Below, in pieces: positions 48,401 through 61,244 of a stretch of 64,000 bases of DNA. This DNA comes from Carya illinoinensis (lineage: Eukaryota > Streptophyta > Magnoliopsida > Fagales > Juglandaceae). The stretch covers positions 31,584,501 through 31,648,500 of the forward strand of contig NC_056755.1 in the NCBI RefSeq assembly GCF_018687715.1, in the 5' to 3' direction. How positions within the stretch are numbered: position 1 is the stretch's first letter; the number at the start of each line of letters is the position of its first letter. A model generated the notes under the pieces. It worked only from the letters and a program-made list of their open reading frames with translations. It was not told the origin of the DNA and made no database searches. A program made the translations under genes and the position numbers.

Positions 48401-48795
48401 GGCAGATTATACTCTTTCACCGTAGTATTCGACAGTGCATAGCATTGACAGCAGTACCGAGCAGCGCGTATCATCCTTCAGTAGTATGGCAGATTATACT
48501 CCTTCACCATAGTACTTGGCAGCGGATAGCCTTGACCACAGTACCAGGCAGCGCGTATTATCCTTGACCATAACATAACTTAACATAATGGTAGATTATA
48601 CTCCTTCACCGTAATACTCGGCAGCATATAGCCTTGACCGCAGTACCAGACAACACGTATTATCCTTAACCATAACATAACTAAATTGATTTAACCATTT
48701 ATAGTACGGTAGATTATACTCCTTCACCTTAGTACTCGGCAACGCATAACCTTGACCACAATACCAGACAACGTGTATTATCCTTAACCATAGTA
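48401..48795. repeat. Four-unit tandem repeat, 87-118 bp period
   Basis: Units start at 48401, 48488, 48590 and 48708 with GG(C/T)AGATTATACT. Each contains CTTCACC, a TAGTACT-like word, GCAGTACC and CGTATTATCC. Spacing grows because CATAACATAACT-type spacers were added between later units. Confidence 0.9.
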
Positions 48796-51700
48796 CAAAT
48801 TAACTGATAACTGAAACTTAACTGTTCTCAAAATGCACAACTGTATTTGAGATGAAACGTGAATGGAATACAAAAGAACATAAGTCCTAACGTCACATAA
48901 CATGACTTGAATGTAACTTGAGATACATGACTTACTTGAGATAAAAATATTTTATAATATGATATAATATGTAACAGACAACATTTCATAATATGGCATA
49001 ACATGTAACAGTAAATATTATGTGACATGGCATACATGTAATAGATGGCATAACATAATATGACATACTTGTAATATATAGAAATACGTGACATAATAGA
49101 TTGTGTAACAGATAAGCATAAACATGTAATGACGTGGCATGGCATGACATTTATGATAACATACATACATAAATTTTAGTTCCCTTACCCATCATACATA
49201 CACAGTAAACTGATAGTAAGTTAGAAGCTAACTTACCTCAATCGTCGCTTTTTACGAGAATAAAGTGTGAAATACGAGGAACTGTAAGAGGGTATTCTAA
49301 AAGTTAGAAATTTAATTACTAAAAATTAGAAATGTGTAAAAGAGATAACTTGAGTAAAATTATCATTTTACCCTCTACATGTGAGAAAATAACCATTTTA
49401 CTCATAACTTAAGGATTTGACATCCTAACTCTAAAAAGTTTTCAAAATTTACATTCTTCATGTAAATTTTGTCCTAAACTCAAATATCAATTCAAAAAAA
49501 TTTAAAACAAATCACAACTAAGGAAAACACATTATGGTCAAAACATCCATAGACCATTTCTCTTGATTTTTGTTGCAATTCCTTCCAACTTAAAAACTCA
49601 TGCTTAAACCAAAATTTTACAACAAAGATCTTCCTATCTTAAGTTTAAAATCATACTTAAACATCCATTTAGAAAATGCTAATAATCAACACCAAAATTT
49701 TTATAAAAAGATCCAAACACTTGAATCACAAGCTTTGACCCTAAATCAAAACATTTCCAAGAATTCTAAAAAAATCAAATCTTAATTCTAACATATTCAT
49801 AACATCATCCTAAGATCAACCATGCTTTAAATCATCAAAATAAATTCACCAAAGTCATAAAATAACACTCGGAGTTTTTGGTTTTACACTTAGACCAAAA
49901 ACAGAAACTTTTTCCTCAACTAGCTTTGATAAATCTCTTGATCAATGACTTAAGAATGTGAGATCTTTGAAATAAAGCATCACACGGTTTTAAAATATGT
50001 CATAAAGAATATCCAACCATAAAACTTCAAATCACATGACTAAAAATAAATAAAACATGGATCTAATCCAAAAACATCAAATCTTATGCCTAATCGAAAT
50101 CCTCTTGGATAGAAAAATCATATCTTTGAAACTAATACTAAATATCTTCAAAATAACATCCTAACATGAAAATAAGAGACTTAGGATTATCATATAAAAA
50201 TATCAAAGCCTTTAGAGTAAGATCAAACCTCGAAATATTCAACTTTTCTCCAAACAAAAACTATTTTTCCACTTCCAGTTTTCAAGTTTTTAGATCTAAG
50301 GAAATCTATTATCAAAAACTTTATTTATGCAAAAAAAAAAAAAAAACTCAATGGAAACTCATAAACATATGCTAACAACACTCCATAAAATTTTCGAACC
50401 GAGATATATCCATTAACTTGGTCAAAAACTCCAAACCATAACATACTCTCCAATTTTATGCCTAGAATGACCTTTCCATGGTTAAAAATACTTTTTACCA
50501 ACCAATGACTATGTAATGATACAAATAATATATATATATATATATATATGGAAACTAGACTCAAAGAAGAACAACTGTTATGAAGGAGTCATCGTGTGAA
50601 AATACTTAAAAAGGGTCGAAAAGCTCCTCACAAAAAGACCCAGAAATCTACCTGAGAGAGCTCTTTTGGGTTTCTCTCTAAGAACGGGGTGAAGAAGTGA
50701 TGAAAGGGAAGGAAGTGTGTCTTGCACGACTCAAGGCTTCTGTAGGGGGAAGATATGGACCTGAATGACCTTGATTGGAGGTGGCTATGTGACATAAAGT
50801 GGAAAATAGTGAGGGGCAAAGGACAACCTGTATAAGCTATGAGGTATGGGGGTTGATGGGGTGGGTTTCTCCATCTCATCAAGACACTATTGGGTGCAGG
50901 CAAGGGTAGTGAATGGTTTGCCATGTGGGGGAGGAAACTTTTTCAAGAAGCCTTGCCAAGGTGGCCAAATTCGTGGGCCTTGGTGGGCCTTAACAAGTAG
51001 GCTTCAATTTGGGGTTTAAAGGGGGTTTGGTTAGGGTTTGAGATGCTATCAAGCCCAAATTTAATTTTTCTTGGCCTAGTCAAATTTTCAAGGTTTAAAA
51101 GGTTGGATAATGATGTTATAACAAGAGTTTGAAAAATTAATAGCACGTGGAAGTGATTTAATCAAGTGATTAAACACAATGCTAGAAATTGGATAAAAAA
51201 GGGTTTGAACGCCAATTTTAGGGTTTGGGGAAACCGTTTAAGGTTTCAGTTTCAACCAAAATTTTGTGGTTTCAATTGGATTTCAACTATTTAGGATTTT
51301 GCTAGGGTTGAAAACCTCTTTGATCTGGCTCAATTTGGTTGATCAGATGAAAAACGTTTTGCTTATGTAGCATGATCTCACACCTTAATTTCCTTCACAA
51401 ATCTATCTAATGGTTCCTCTTTGTACCAAGTGTCTAATACTATTCACTATGTATGGCTAAGATTTTGGCAAGTGTTAAAATAAAACTTCTCTAACCTAAT
51501 TTGGACATTACACACTATGATTTTGAAAACACTGCACTTAGTATGCTTATCGAGGTTACTATTCACTCCAAAAAAAGTGTATTAAACCTAGTACTAAAAA
51601 ATCCTAAATATTCATATTAACTTACAGTGAAAATCGTTTACCAAAACTCAACCCTGAAGTACCCATAAAAATAAATTTACAGTTTCGAACAACCGTTTCG

Positions 51701-51966
51701 TCCGAAATTATGAAAATGAGTTATTGTGCTATAAAATCCTAAATATTCAACTGAGTCTAGTGGCGTAGACTATAACGTATTCTGACACTTCTAACTATCT
51801 CAAACAATTAAAATCGCATTTCTGGCACCACAGTAAGTGATAACACTGACTATGTTGACAGACTAAAACATGTGCGATTGGTCGATTCATGAAAGTTTAT
51901 TGGGTTTTCACAAGATTCCTAAAGTCTATAGAAATTCCACCATTGAATTTCTAGCGGGCTGTTACA

Positions 51967-52571
51967 TCTTTCCTGCCCTGTAGATATTCCAAAAATCAAA
52001 CCTCTAGGAAAGCAATACTCCAACTATTATCTGCGGGATCAAACCTCTAGGACAGCAATACTCCAACTATAGCATGCTTGCTGTCCAATAAAGGCCATTG
52101 AGTTTTCTACATGAAATATATATGAATATCGTGGGTTAAGAATGCAGAAATGATATGAATTTACTTAGAAATGGAGGGAACAATGAAGTATAAAAAATCT
52201 GGAATTTTCACCAAAAATGGCATTTGATAGCTTTTAAGTAACTTGTTAGAACCAAATTAAATGAAGAGCCAAAGCTCACAAGATGGCTGGTTTTCGTCCC
52301 TTGTTTTCAATAGTATTTCATACAAACAAATAACATTTGAGCAAAAGATTCAAATGAAAAATGGGGATGAAATGGACATTTGAAGCCCCAAAACAGAGTG
52401 CATAGCAGAATTTTTTGTACTACCATGGACAGCTAGCAGCTTTAGTGCATTCATGCAAAAGTAGCCAGCAACTTGAGAAGAAACATCATTTTTTTTGTGA
52501 AAGTATAGCATAAACAACAAGAGTAGCTCTCGCTAAACCAGAAATTTCTATTCAAACCTACTAGTTTGAAT
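51967..52571. other. Spacer between the solo LTR and the LINE tail
   Basis: No gene is visible. A short duplicated phrase (ATCAAACCTCTAGGA) appears twice at about 51995 and 52028. Confidence 0.5.
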
Positions 52572-52668
52572 AAAATCCTTGGTTGTTTATGTACATACTA
52601 GGCTAGGCCTATTCTTTGATTAATATAGTTTTGATTACCTATAAAAAAAAAAAATCCTTGGTTGTTTA
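52572..52668 (+). mobile_element. 61-nt LINE tail insertion with 18-bp TSD
   Basis: AAAATCCTTGGTTGTTTA is repeated exactly at 52572-52589 and 52651-52668. The 61 nt between them carry GGCTAGGCCTATTCTTT and end ATTACCTATAAAAA, the same 3' tail as the LINE fragment at 17093-17480 (read there on the minus strand). It is an extremely 5'-truncated copy of the same family. Confidence 0.82.
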
Positions 52669-52765
52669 CTTAGGCTATTAATCTTGAAGAAAAGTGTTAA
52701 AAAAATACATTCTCATCTCCACTAGTTTAACACATAAATAAAGGGTTAAACATAGTCAAAACGTG

Positions 52766-52770
52766 ATTCA
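52766..52770. repeat. Left target-site duplication of Copia 2
   Basis: ATTCA here and at 58073-58077. Confidence 0.88.
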
Positions 52771-53022
52771 TGTTATGGAGATACTTTTTGGGTTACATAG
52801 ATACTTGTAGTAACTTTCTATATTTAGATAGTATAGCAGATAAATAAGCTGGATGTAAATAGACTTAAGGTGTAAACATGTAACGTGTAAATATGTATGT
52901 GTACAGTAAAACCAGCAGTAATTAGGCTCTGGAATCACGCTGAACACTCGGTGCTATCTATAAGTCTCTTCTATATAAATGAAAGAAATCAAAGGAAAGA
53001 GGTATTGAGGCCAAAATTGACA
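52771..53022 (+). repeat. Left LTR of Copia 2
   Basis: 252 bp, TGTTATGG...AAAATTGACA. Confidence 0.92.
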
Positions 53023-53573
53023 TGGTATCAGAGCCCTTACTCTGTTTTCAATCTCTGCGGTCTTAATCTCTAGTATGCGATTTCCATCGCTATTTGTGAG
53101 AAATTGTGAGTTTTTGGTGGGATAAATTTTCCTTTTCTTTTCCACATATTTTCTGGTTCCTGGTTGAGAGTCGGAGCTCTCTGTTGTGCTCATCCTTCTA
53201 ACGTGTCCATTTCGTTGGCTGTCGGAGCTCTGTCGGCATTGTGAGCTTTGCCTCTTGTTTCGGGGTCATTATCCTGGAGTTTTCTTGGTGGTTGGTGCTT
53301 TCGGTGGGTGGCTGTGTGCCCAGCGGCATCTTCTTTGGCAGTCGGCAACTCGTTGGGTGGCTGGGTTCCTTCTATGCACGCTGTTCTTGTTGCGGGCTAC
53401 TCATCGTGATGCTTTTTCTTGTGGTGGCTATGCATCCTTGTGACTATCGGCAGTCTCTGTGGGTGGCTGTGTGGTGGTCGACCATTTCTGGCGTGGCTGA
53501 CGACGGTGCTGGTGGCTATTGCAAGAAAGAGGATCTCCTTTACATGTTCTTGCTGTGATTTGTGCTGGGCATC

Positions 53574-53763
53574 TATTTCTCTGCATATTACTTGGGCCCT
53601 CTCATTGCCTGACTTGGATTTTATTTGGGCCTTTCCTTTTCACTTCGGCCTTTTCACTTGTGCTGGAAAGGTATTTCTCTGCATATCACTTGGGCCCTCT
53701 CATTGTCGTGACTTAGATTTTATTTGGGCATTTCCTTTTCATTTCGGCCTTTTTCACTTGGAC
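53574..53763 (+). repeat. Tandem ~95 bp duplication in the Copia 2 leader
   Basis: Two units (about 53574-53671 and 53672-53763) begin ATTTCTCTGCATAT and share CTTGGGCCCTCTCATTG. They lie in the ~880 bp leader between the primer site and Gag. Open frames here are not genes. Confidence 0.85.
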
Positions 53764-53903
53764 CATTTGTTTGTTTTGTCGTGACTCCTTGGGTGGTTGG
53801 GTTTATTGCTATTTAGACTTGGGCATCCGTTTGTTCTCTTTGCTTTGGTTTATTTTATTGGATTTGCTACTTGGGCTTATTTTCCTTTAAATACCTTTTC
53901 ATC

Positions 53904-56900
53904 ATGTCTATTGAAAATACTATTGTTCTCTTTACTGGAAAGAATTTTCCCACGTGGGAATTTCAGTTTAAGATGTTTTTGAAATGAAAAGAATTATCAA
54001 ATCACATTGATAATTCTGCTAAGGTTGCCACTGATGAAAAAGAATTTGCTCAATGGGAGGTCAAGGATGCCAAGGTAGTCTCTTAGCTATTGGGAAGCAT
54101 TGAGTCTCACCTTGTGACCAATCTTCATTGTTTTACTACGACTCAGGCTATGTGGGATTATCTTCACTGTATTTACTACCAAGATCATAGTGCTCGAAAG
54201 TTCCAATTAGAGTAAAAAATTTGTAATTATAGTCAAGGCAATTTACCTATTGCACAATTTTATTCTAGTTTTACTAACCTTTGGAGCAAGTATTTTGCCA
54301 TTGCTCATGCGAAGGTTCCCACTGCAGCCCTTGCGGCTCTTCAAGCAGTTCATGCTGAGAGTCAATGCGATAAGTTTTTAATGAAATTTCGACCCGAATT
54401 TAAGCCCACTCGAGCTGGTTTATTGAACTGTGATCCGGTTCCTTCTTGGACATTTGTTTGGGAGATTTGTTGCATGAAGAACAACAGTTATCCACTTAGA
54501 TGAGTATGACTTCTGAAAATGTCTTTTTCGAGACTATGAATGTAGCCTATGCAGCACAAAGGAGAGGGAGGAACAAGTTGCAGTGTTTCAGTTGCAAGGA
54601 ATTTGGTCATATTGCTCGCAACTATTCTAAAAAGGTTTGAAACTAATGCAAGAAAGAGGGCCATATCATCAAAGATTGTCAAATACGGCATCAAAATCGC
54701 CAATCCCAAGCTTTTCAAGCTGATGTTCAATCTTCTGCTTCTTCTTCTATGCCACCTACTGTAAGCTCTCATTCATCTGTTCTTACACCAGCAATGGTCC
54801 AACAGATGATTGTGTCTGCTTTTACGGCCTTAGGCCTGCAAGGTACAAGTACTAACTCAACTTCTTGGATTGTTGATTCGGGCGCTTTTAATCATATGAC
54901 TAGTAATATGACGAGTCTCTATGGTGTTTGTAAGTATAAAGGCATACAAAATATTCAGATCGCTGATGGAGTACTCTTCCTATTATTGTTGTTAGTAATT
55001 TGGGCTCTTCATTTCAAAATGTTTTTGTCTTTCCTAGCTTATCTACCAATTTAATTTCTGTTGGACAATTGGTAGATAATAATTGTAATGTTCACTTTTC
55101 TAGCAGTGGTTGTCTTATGCATGATCAGGTGTCGGGGACGGTTATCGCGAAGGAGCCTAAAGTAGGACGTTTGTTTCCCTTACAATTTTCTATTCCTAAT
55201 GTTGTTGCTCTTGCTTGTACGACTACTGCCAATACTAATGAAGTCTAGCATAAGAAATTAGGTTATCCTAATTCTGTTGTCTTGACTCATCTTATGAAAC
55301 ATGGTTTTTTGAGCAATAAAAACTCATTTTCTTCTTCTCCTGCATCTTTTGATTGTGCTACCTATCGTCTTGGTAAAAGTAAAACTTTACCTTTTCCAAC
55401 GCATGGTAGTCGTGCTTCTAACTATTTTGAGATGGTGCATACTGATGTTTGGGGTGTAAGTCCTGCTATTTCTCATGGTCAGTATCGTTATTTTGTGACG
55501 TTTATCGATGATTATAGTCTATTCACCTGGATATATTTTCTCCGTTCTAAAGCCGACGTATTTTCTATCTTTAAAAAATTTGTTGCACTTATCGAGACAC
55601 AGTTCAGTACTTGTATCAAAATTTTACGCTCCGACTCAGGGGGGAGTACATGTCTCATTCTTTTCAAACTTTTCTTCAGCAGAAGGGGATAATTTTCCAG
55701 CATTCTTGTCCTTATACTACTCAACAAAATGGAGTCGCTGAGCGTAAGAATTGTCATCTCTTAGATGTCGTTCGTATGTTGTTGATTGATTCCTCTATAC
55801 CCTCTAAGTTCTAGGTAGAAGTTTTATCTACTGCTGTCTATTTGATTAATCGTTTGCCTACTACCACTCTAGATTATGACTCTCCTTATCTTCAATTATT
55901 TGGCATATCTCCTGAGTATCAATCATTTCATACATTTGGGTTGTTTGTTTTGTTCATCTGCCACTTGTTGAGCGTCACAAACTTGCTACACAGTCTGTCA
56001 TGTGTGCTTTTATGGGATATAATCCTACTCTTCTTCCCGCTTTTGATGATGTTTATTCCTTTATTAAGCTATTTCAACCAGGTATGGTATATCATCGACA
56101 TCTTCCCCCTTCTTCAATGCCCATTCCAGACACTGATCCATCATCTGATTCTGTGGTTCCTATACCTCAGCACTCTACCCGGGTTACACATCCACCAGAT
56201 AGGTATGGTTTTCCTCACATCTCACTTACTGCCACACTAGACACTATTTCTGTTCCTCACTCTTATACCTAGGCATCCACCCAAGCATGTTGGCAGCAAG
56301 CCATGCAAGAGGAAATCCAAGCTCTTCAAGACAATCACACTTTGGACCTTGTAATTTGTCCCTCTGATGTCAAACCTATTGGCTGTAAATGGGTATACTC
56401 AGTCAAGTTTAGAGCTAATGGCTCACTGGACAGATATAAGGCATGTCTCGTGGTTCTTAGAAACCAACAGGAGTATGGTATTGATTATGAAGAGACATTT
56501 GCACCTGTTGCCAAAATGACTACTGTGCGGACTATCTTGGCACTTGCTGCGTCGCAAGGATGGTCTTTTTGGCAGATGGATGTGAAGAATGCCTTTCTAC
56601 ATGGGGATTTGAAGGAAGAAATCTATATGTCACTACCTCCTGACGTGTTTGCTACACATTCCTCAGAGGTTTGTCAGCTAAGCCGATCCTTGTATGAACT
56701 GAAACAGGCTCAGCATGCATGGTTTGACAAATTTCACTCGAACCTACTTGCTTTTCATTTTACTCAAAGTTAGTTTGATTCCTCTCTTTTTCTTCGTAAG
56801 ACTTTCGCAGGAATCGTATTACTTCTCGTATATGCTGACGACATTGTGATTACTGGTTCCGATACTGAGTTAATTAAGCAATTACAACAGCATCTCAAGG

Positions 56901-57788
56901 CCTCTTTTCACATGAAAGATCTTGGCCCCCTACAGTACTTTCTTGGTCTTGAGGTGGAGCTTACTCCAACTGGTATGTTGTTACACCAGCACAAATACAC
57001 GCAGGATGTTATTTTATTGGGTGGTCTCCAATCGGGTAACTCTATTTTTACTTTCTTGGAGGTAAATCTTTAAGCTTAGTCAGGAAGAAGGGGAGCTTCT
57101 ATCAGATCCATCATTGTATTGGCAGCTTGTTGGGAGTTTGAACTATTCGACGATTACTCGCCTTGACATTTCATTCGCCGTGCAGCGAGTAAGTAAATTT
57201 ATGCAAGCTCCTGGACATCTTCATTTAGCCGTTGTCCACCGCATTATCCAATATTTGAAGGGCACCTCTACCTGCGGGTTGTTCTTTCCTAAAGAATCTT
57301 CCTTACATTTGATGGGGTACAGTGATGCTGATTGGGCTGGATGTGTGGATACTCGTCGCTCTGTTATTGTTTGGTGCATGTTCTTAGGCAATGCACTCAT
57401 TTCTTGGAAGAGTAAGAAACAATACAGAGTTTGCAAGTCCTCTATTGAGCCTGAGTATCGTGCTATGTCTTCCACATGCTCTGAGATCACATGGCTTCAT
57501 GGGTTATTGGGGAAATTTGGCTTTCCTCAGCTGCATCCCACTCCCCTTCATGCTGATAATACCAGTGCTATTCAGATTGCCGCTGATCCTGTATTCCATG
57601 AGTGTACAAAACATATCGAAGTCGATTGCCATCCCATACGTGAATCCTTTGACAAACATATGATTACTCTCCCTCACATTTCTATTGAATGTCAAACTGC
57701 CGACATATTCACTAAAGCTCTTTCTTGGCACTGGCATCAGTTCTTGGTTGACAAATTGATGCTTTTTGATCTACTAGCATTAATTTGA
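53904..57788 (+). pseudogene. Copia 2 gag-pol, many stops and frameshifts
   Basis: Gag starts at the ATG at 53904 (MSIENTIVLF). Next come two zinc knuckles near 54577-54690, the first having lost its last Cys (TAT instead of TGT), then protease (VDSGAFNHM, 54870), integrase (QNGVAERK near 55728), reverse transcriptase with YADDIVITG near 56832, and RNase H (YSDADWAG near 57320). Stops occur at about 53984, 54084, 54213, 54640, 55246, 55814, 56271, 56772 and 57072, plus frame changes. Most stops read TAG or TGA where Gln, Trp or Arg is expected. Confidence 0.92.
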
Positions 57789-57796
57789 GGAGAGAT

Positions 57797-58072
57797 ATTA
57801 CGGAGATACTTTTTGGGTTATGTTACGGAGATACTTTTTGGGTTACACAGATACTTGTAGTAACTTTCTATATTTAGATAGTATAGCAGATAAATAAGCT
57901 GGAAGTAGATAGACTTAACGTGTAAACATGTAACGTGTAAATATGTATGTGTACAGTAAAACCAGCAGCAATTAGGCTCTGGAATCATGTTGAACACTCG
58001 ATGCTCTCTGTAAGTTTCTTCTATATAAATGAAAGAAATCAATCGAAAGAGGTATTGAGACCAAAATTGACA
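57797..58072 (+). repeat. Right LTR of Copia 2
   Basis: Matches the left LTR, but its first ~25 bp (TTACGGAGATACTTTTTGGG) are duplicated in tandem at 57797 and 57821. TSD ATTCA follows. Confidence 0.88.
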
Positions 58073-58077
58073 ATTCA

Positions 58078-58799
<722 letters not shown>

Positions 58800-59080
58800 C
58801 TTTAAACGGATGAGTTGTTGGAAGTTTTGGGAAGGAGTAGAGAGGGAGATGATATTTTAATTTGGACTACTGAAAATAATGGGAAGTTTACAGCAAAAAG
58901 TGCATGGCAATGAATCCGAATCTCGGCTCCAAGAATTAACTGGTCTGATTGGGTGTGGCACCCTTGCCTCCCAAAAAATATTTCTGTTGCAACATGGAAA
59001 GCTTTGAACGATGCTTTTTAAGTGTTGATCATAGGTTAAGGAGAGTTGGAATTCCATTAGCTTCAAATCTTCACAATTAG
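58800..59080 (+). pseudogene. LINE zf-RVT domain fragment
   Basis: The plus strand encodes a C-terminal zf-RVT domain of a plant LINE: GKFTAKSAWQ, WSDWVWHPCLPKNISVATWK and LSVDHRLRRVGIPLAS, with a TGA and a frame change between blocks. The upstream reverse-transcriptase domain is missing and no clear TSD was found. It is a dead fragment from a different part of the element than the 3' tails listed above. Confidence 0.75.
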
Positions 59081-60160
59081 CACAACTAATTAGTGGGTGT
59101 TACATCCTCATTATCAAACTTTAGGTATAGAAACCTTCTTCACAATTAGCACAAATAATTAGAAGTAGAGAATTTTTTATATAAAATAAATTTGACTTGC
59201 AAATGGCATGCATTTTGAGATCAGTGGAAAATGAAACCAAATGTTAAGTGAAAACATTAACCACATATAACATTGTTTACATGATCTTATCGAAGAGAAT
59301 GTATGCAGGTGGACATTTCATTTATGAAATTGGTGTTGGCTTATATATAAAAGAATGTAAAGGGCAGACAAATTCTTGTCCAGTTGTACATTCCTTAAGT
59401 ATATATAAGAAGGGAAACAAAATGCGGCCTCATTGATATGTGATCATAAATCAAATAGGTTAACAATTTTGAACAAGACAATCAAAAACATAATTCAATT
59501 CTGTTTTTACACATAACCATGCATGGATTGAGATTAGATTGAGGATAGCTAAAGCATGTATATGTCACCATGTATTTGGACATTTATGGATTCAAGTTTT
59601 TTAACCAAAACGAACAGCTCCCTAGCTAACCCCCCTAACTCAGACTTTGTCAGTTTGATAGGCCATAATACTACTTAAATTAAAAAGGTAGCTAGCCTTG
59701 TTGATGAACTACTTTAAAATGATAAACTTAACACTATCTACCTCAATCTCACCCTCGGGTAGCTTCCATATGCGGCCGACAGTTAATAAATACAATTTCA
59801 TATTAAAAATTGATAGTATTTTGATATGTAGCTGAGCAAAACAACCACGATATATTTATCAAGAAAGGCAAGTTACTCGAAGTATATAGGACCATATATT
59901 TACTCTCAAAGGGGGGAAAAGCAACCTGGTTTCAATCGGGAAGCAGTAGCAAGACATTCATGATGGAAATATAATCTTTCTTAGCATACGTCCACAAAGG
60001 AAAGTGCTTTCACAAAATGTGGGGCAAAACATTAGTTTTGAAGCCCAAAATGCACAATTTTCCGAAAGAAACAAGTGAGGATGAAGGGGGAGAGATACCT
60101 TTCGTCACATGAAATAGAGACCAAGCTAATTGATGGTCTCTTATTCCTGCCGATACTGGA
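59081..60160. other. Non-coding spacer
   Basis: AT-rich, with a short direct repeat of TCTTCACAATTAGCACAA (about 59070 and 59130). No gene is seen. Confidence 0.5.
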
Positions 60161-60433
60161 ATGCCCAAAACATTCACTCAGAAACCCAAGATGGAGATGA
60201 AGATGCCGGCTTCTGGGTCACTCTTGGGAACGACGGGCCACGATTTCACGGAAAGAGAAACCCTTCTTCTCGAGTATATCACGTGGTGTAGGAAACTGGG
60301 GTGGGTGGATTTGGCAAGTATGGGAAAATGGCGAAGAAGGAGACTCAGGATGGGAGTGGGAGTTGGGATGCGAAAAACAAGAATTGGGGGGGGGGGGGGA
60401 ATAATCACCTTTTTCAGTGTTTTTGCGCTCTAG
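60161..60433. other. GC-richer island with a 14-nt G run, uncertain coding
   Basis: Open in both directions (90 codons on plus, 76-78 on minus) but with no recognisable family. Composition differs from the surroundings and it lies just inside the possible CACTA right end, so a captured gene fragment is conceivable. The G run is at 60386-60399. Confidence 0.3.
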
Positions 60434-60672
60434 GATTTGTTGCAACGTCAGCACAACTATTGGAGCAAACTTTTTTCTAATTGCAGCGCCATTAATGGTC
60501 GCTAATTATTCTATAATCGCTACAAAAATTAAAATAATAATAATAATTAAGATCGCCTTCCTCGTTTCGTATTAAAGCCCAGTGGCAACATGATCCTCGC
60601 AAATAGTGACCTACTGCGACGATTTCTTTCACAGCGTAATAAAACTTGCCTCAAAAGATAGTTTTTCTTGAT

Positions 60673-60963
60673 CCATATCTTAGAGGACCAAAAAGTACCG
60701 GATCAATTTTTATCTAATTTATTATTATTGACTATATAAAATATTTTTTTATTGAGTTAGTTACATAATTCACATTAATAAGCCACTTAATTTTAATTTA
60801 ATATTTTATATAATTTTTTTATTAATTGATTTTAAAAAAAATAAACAAAATTAAGTTGGACTAAATGGACCGACCAGACTGATAGCTACTGGTCCGGTCT
60901 AGTTCAGTTCATGGGGTGATGGATCGAAAATTCATTTTCCTCATACTTGATTGGCCCATTTTC
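60673..60963. other. Spacer
   Basis: AT-rich, no gene. GACCGACC/GGTCCGGTC motifs near 60870 resemble those at 16980-17040. Confidence 0.4.
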
Positions 60964-60965
60964 AC

Positions 60966-61244
60966 TACTAGAAACGCTAGGTATAGTTTTAAAGTGTATA
61001 AGTTTTATGCACTTCTTCTAAAAAGAAAAGACGTATACTATTAAAAAAATAATTTTTTCATTTAGATTTCAGATTTATTACCTTTTTAAAAAGAGTGCAT
61101 ACGCAATAAAAGAAAAATTATCATTTATGACGAGTTATTTACAACAAGAATAACTACTTGTGACGATGATAAACTTATTTTAGTAGGAAATAGTTCTTTT
61201 AATAGGAAATAACTAGTTATAAATAAACAGTTTTTATGTAGTGG
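60966..61244. mobile_element. Small CACTA-like element
   Basis: Left end CACTACTAGAAACGC and right end ...CAGTTTTTATGTAGTG (complement CACTACATAAAAACTG). About 280 bp, non-coding. The flanking trinucleotides do not match, so the ends are supported by sequence motif only. Confidence 0.55.

Larger units (their letters stand above)
47346..51966 (-). mobile_element. Long solo LTR (~4.6 kb), probably Gypsy-type
   Basis: Read on the minus strand it starts TGTAACAGCCCGCTAGAAAT (51966) and ends ...TGGGAGCGTCACA (47346), the TG...CA pattern of an LTR. Flanking pentamers TCCTT and TCTTT differ at one base, so a TSD is possible but imperfect. No protein domains lie within. It contains a low-complexity ACATAACATGAAC region (about 47960-48400) and a four-unit tandem array (48401-48795). 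The length is unusual but within the range of very large plant LTRs. Confidence 0.55.
52771..58072 (+). mobile_element. Old, degenerate Ty1/Copia element
   Basis: 5302 bp with short LTRs (52771-53022 and 57797-58072), a tRNA-Met primer site TGGTATCAGAGC at 53023, and TSD ATTCA. Coding sequence is present for all domains but is broken many times, so it is inactive. The LTRs are clearly more diverged than those of Copia 1. Confidence 0.93.

Noticed and set aside
48401..48795. CRISPR-like array
   Set aside because: Units are long, contiguous and drifting, with no short identical repeat alternating with unique spacers. The host is a plant.
47886..49166. Minus-strand frames of 80-112 codons rich in Ser, Tyr and Met
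   Set aside because: They are translations of the ACATAAC/CATGAAC low-complexity sequence and neighbouring spacer DNA within the solo LTR, with no protein-like pattern.
53186..53784. Overlapping plus-strand frames of 65-121 codons before the Gag of Copia 2
   Set aside because: They lie in the untranslated leader, span a tandem duplication and match no retroelement protein.
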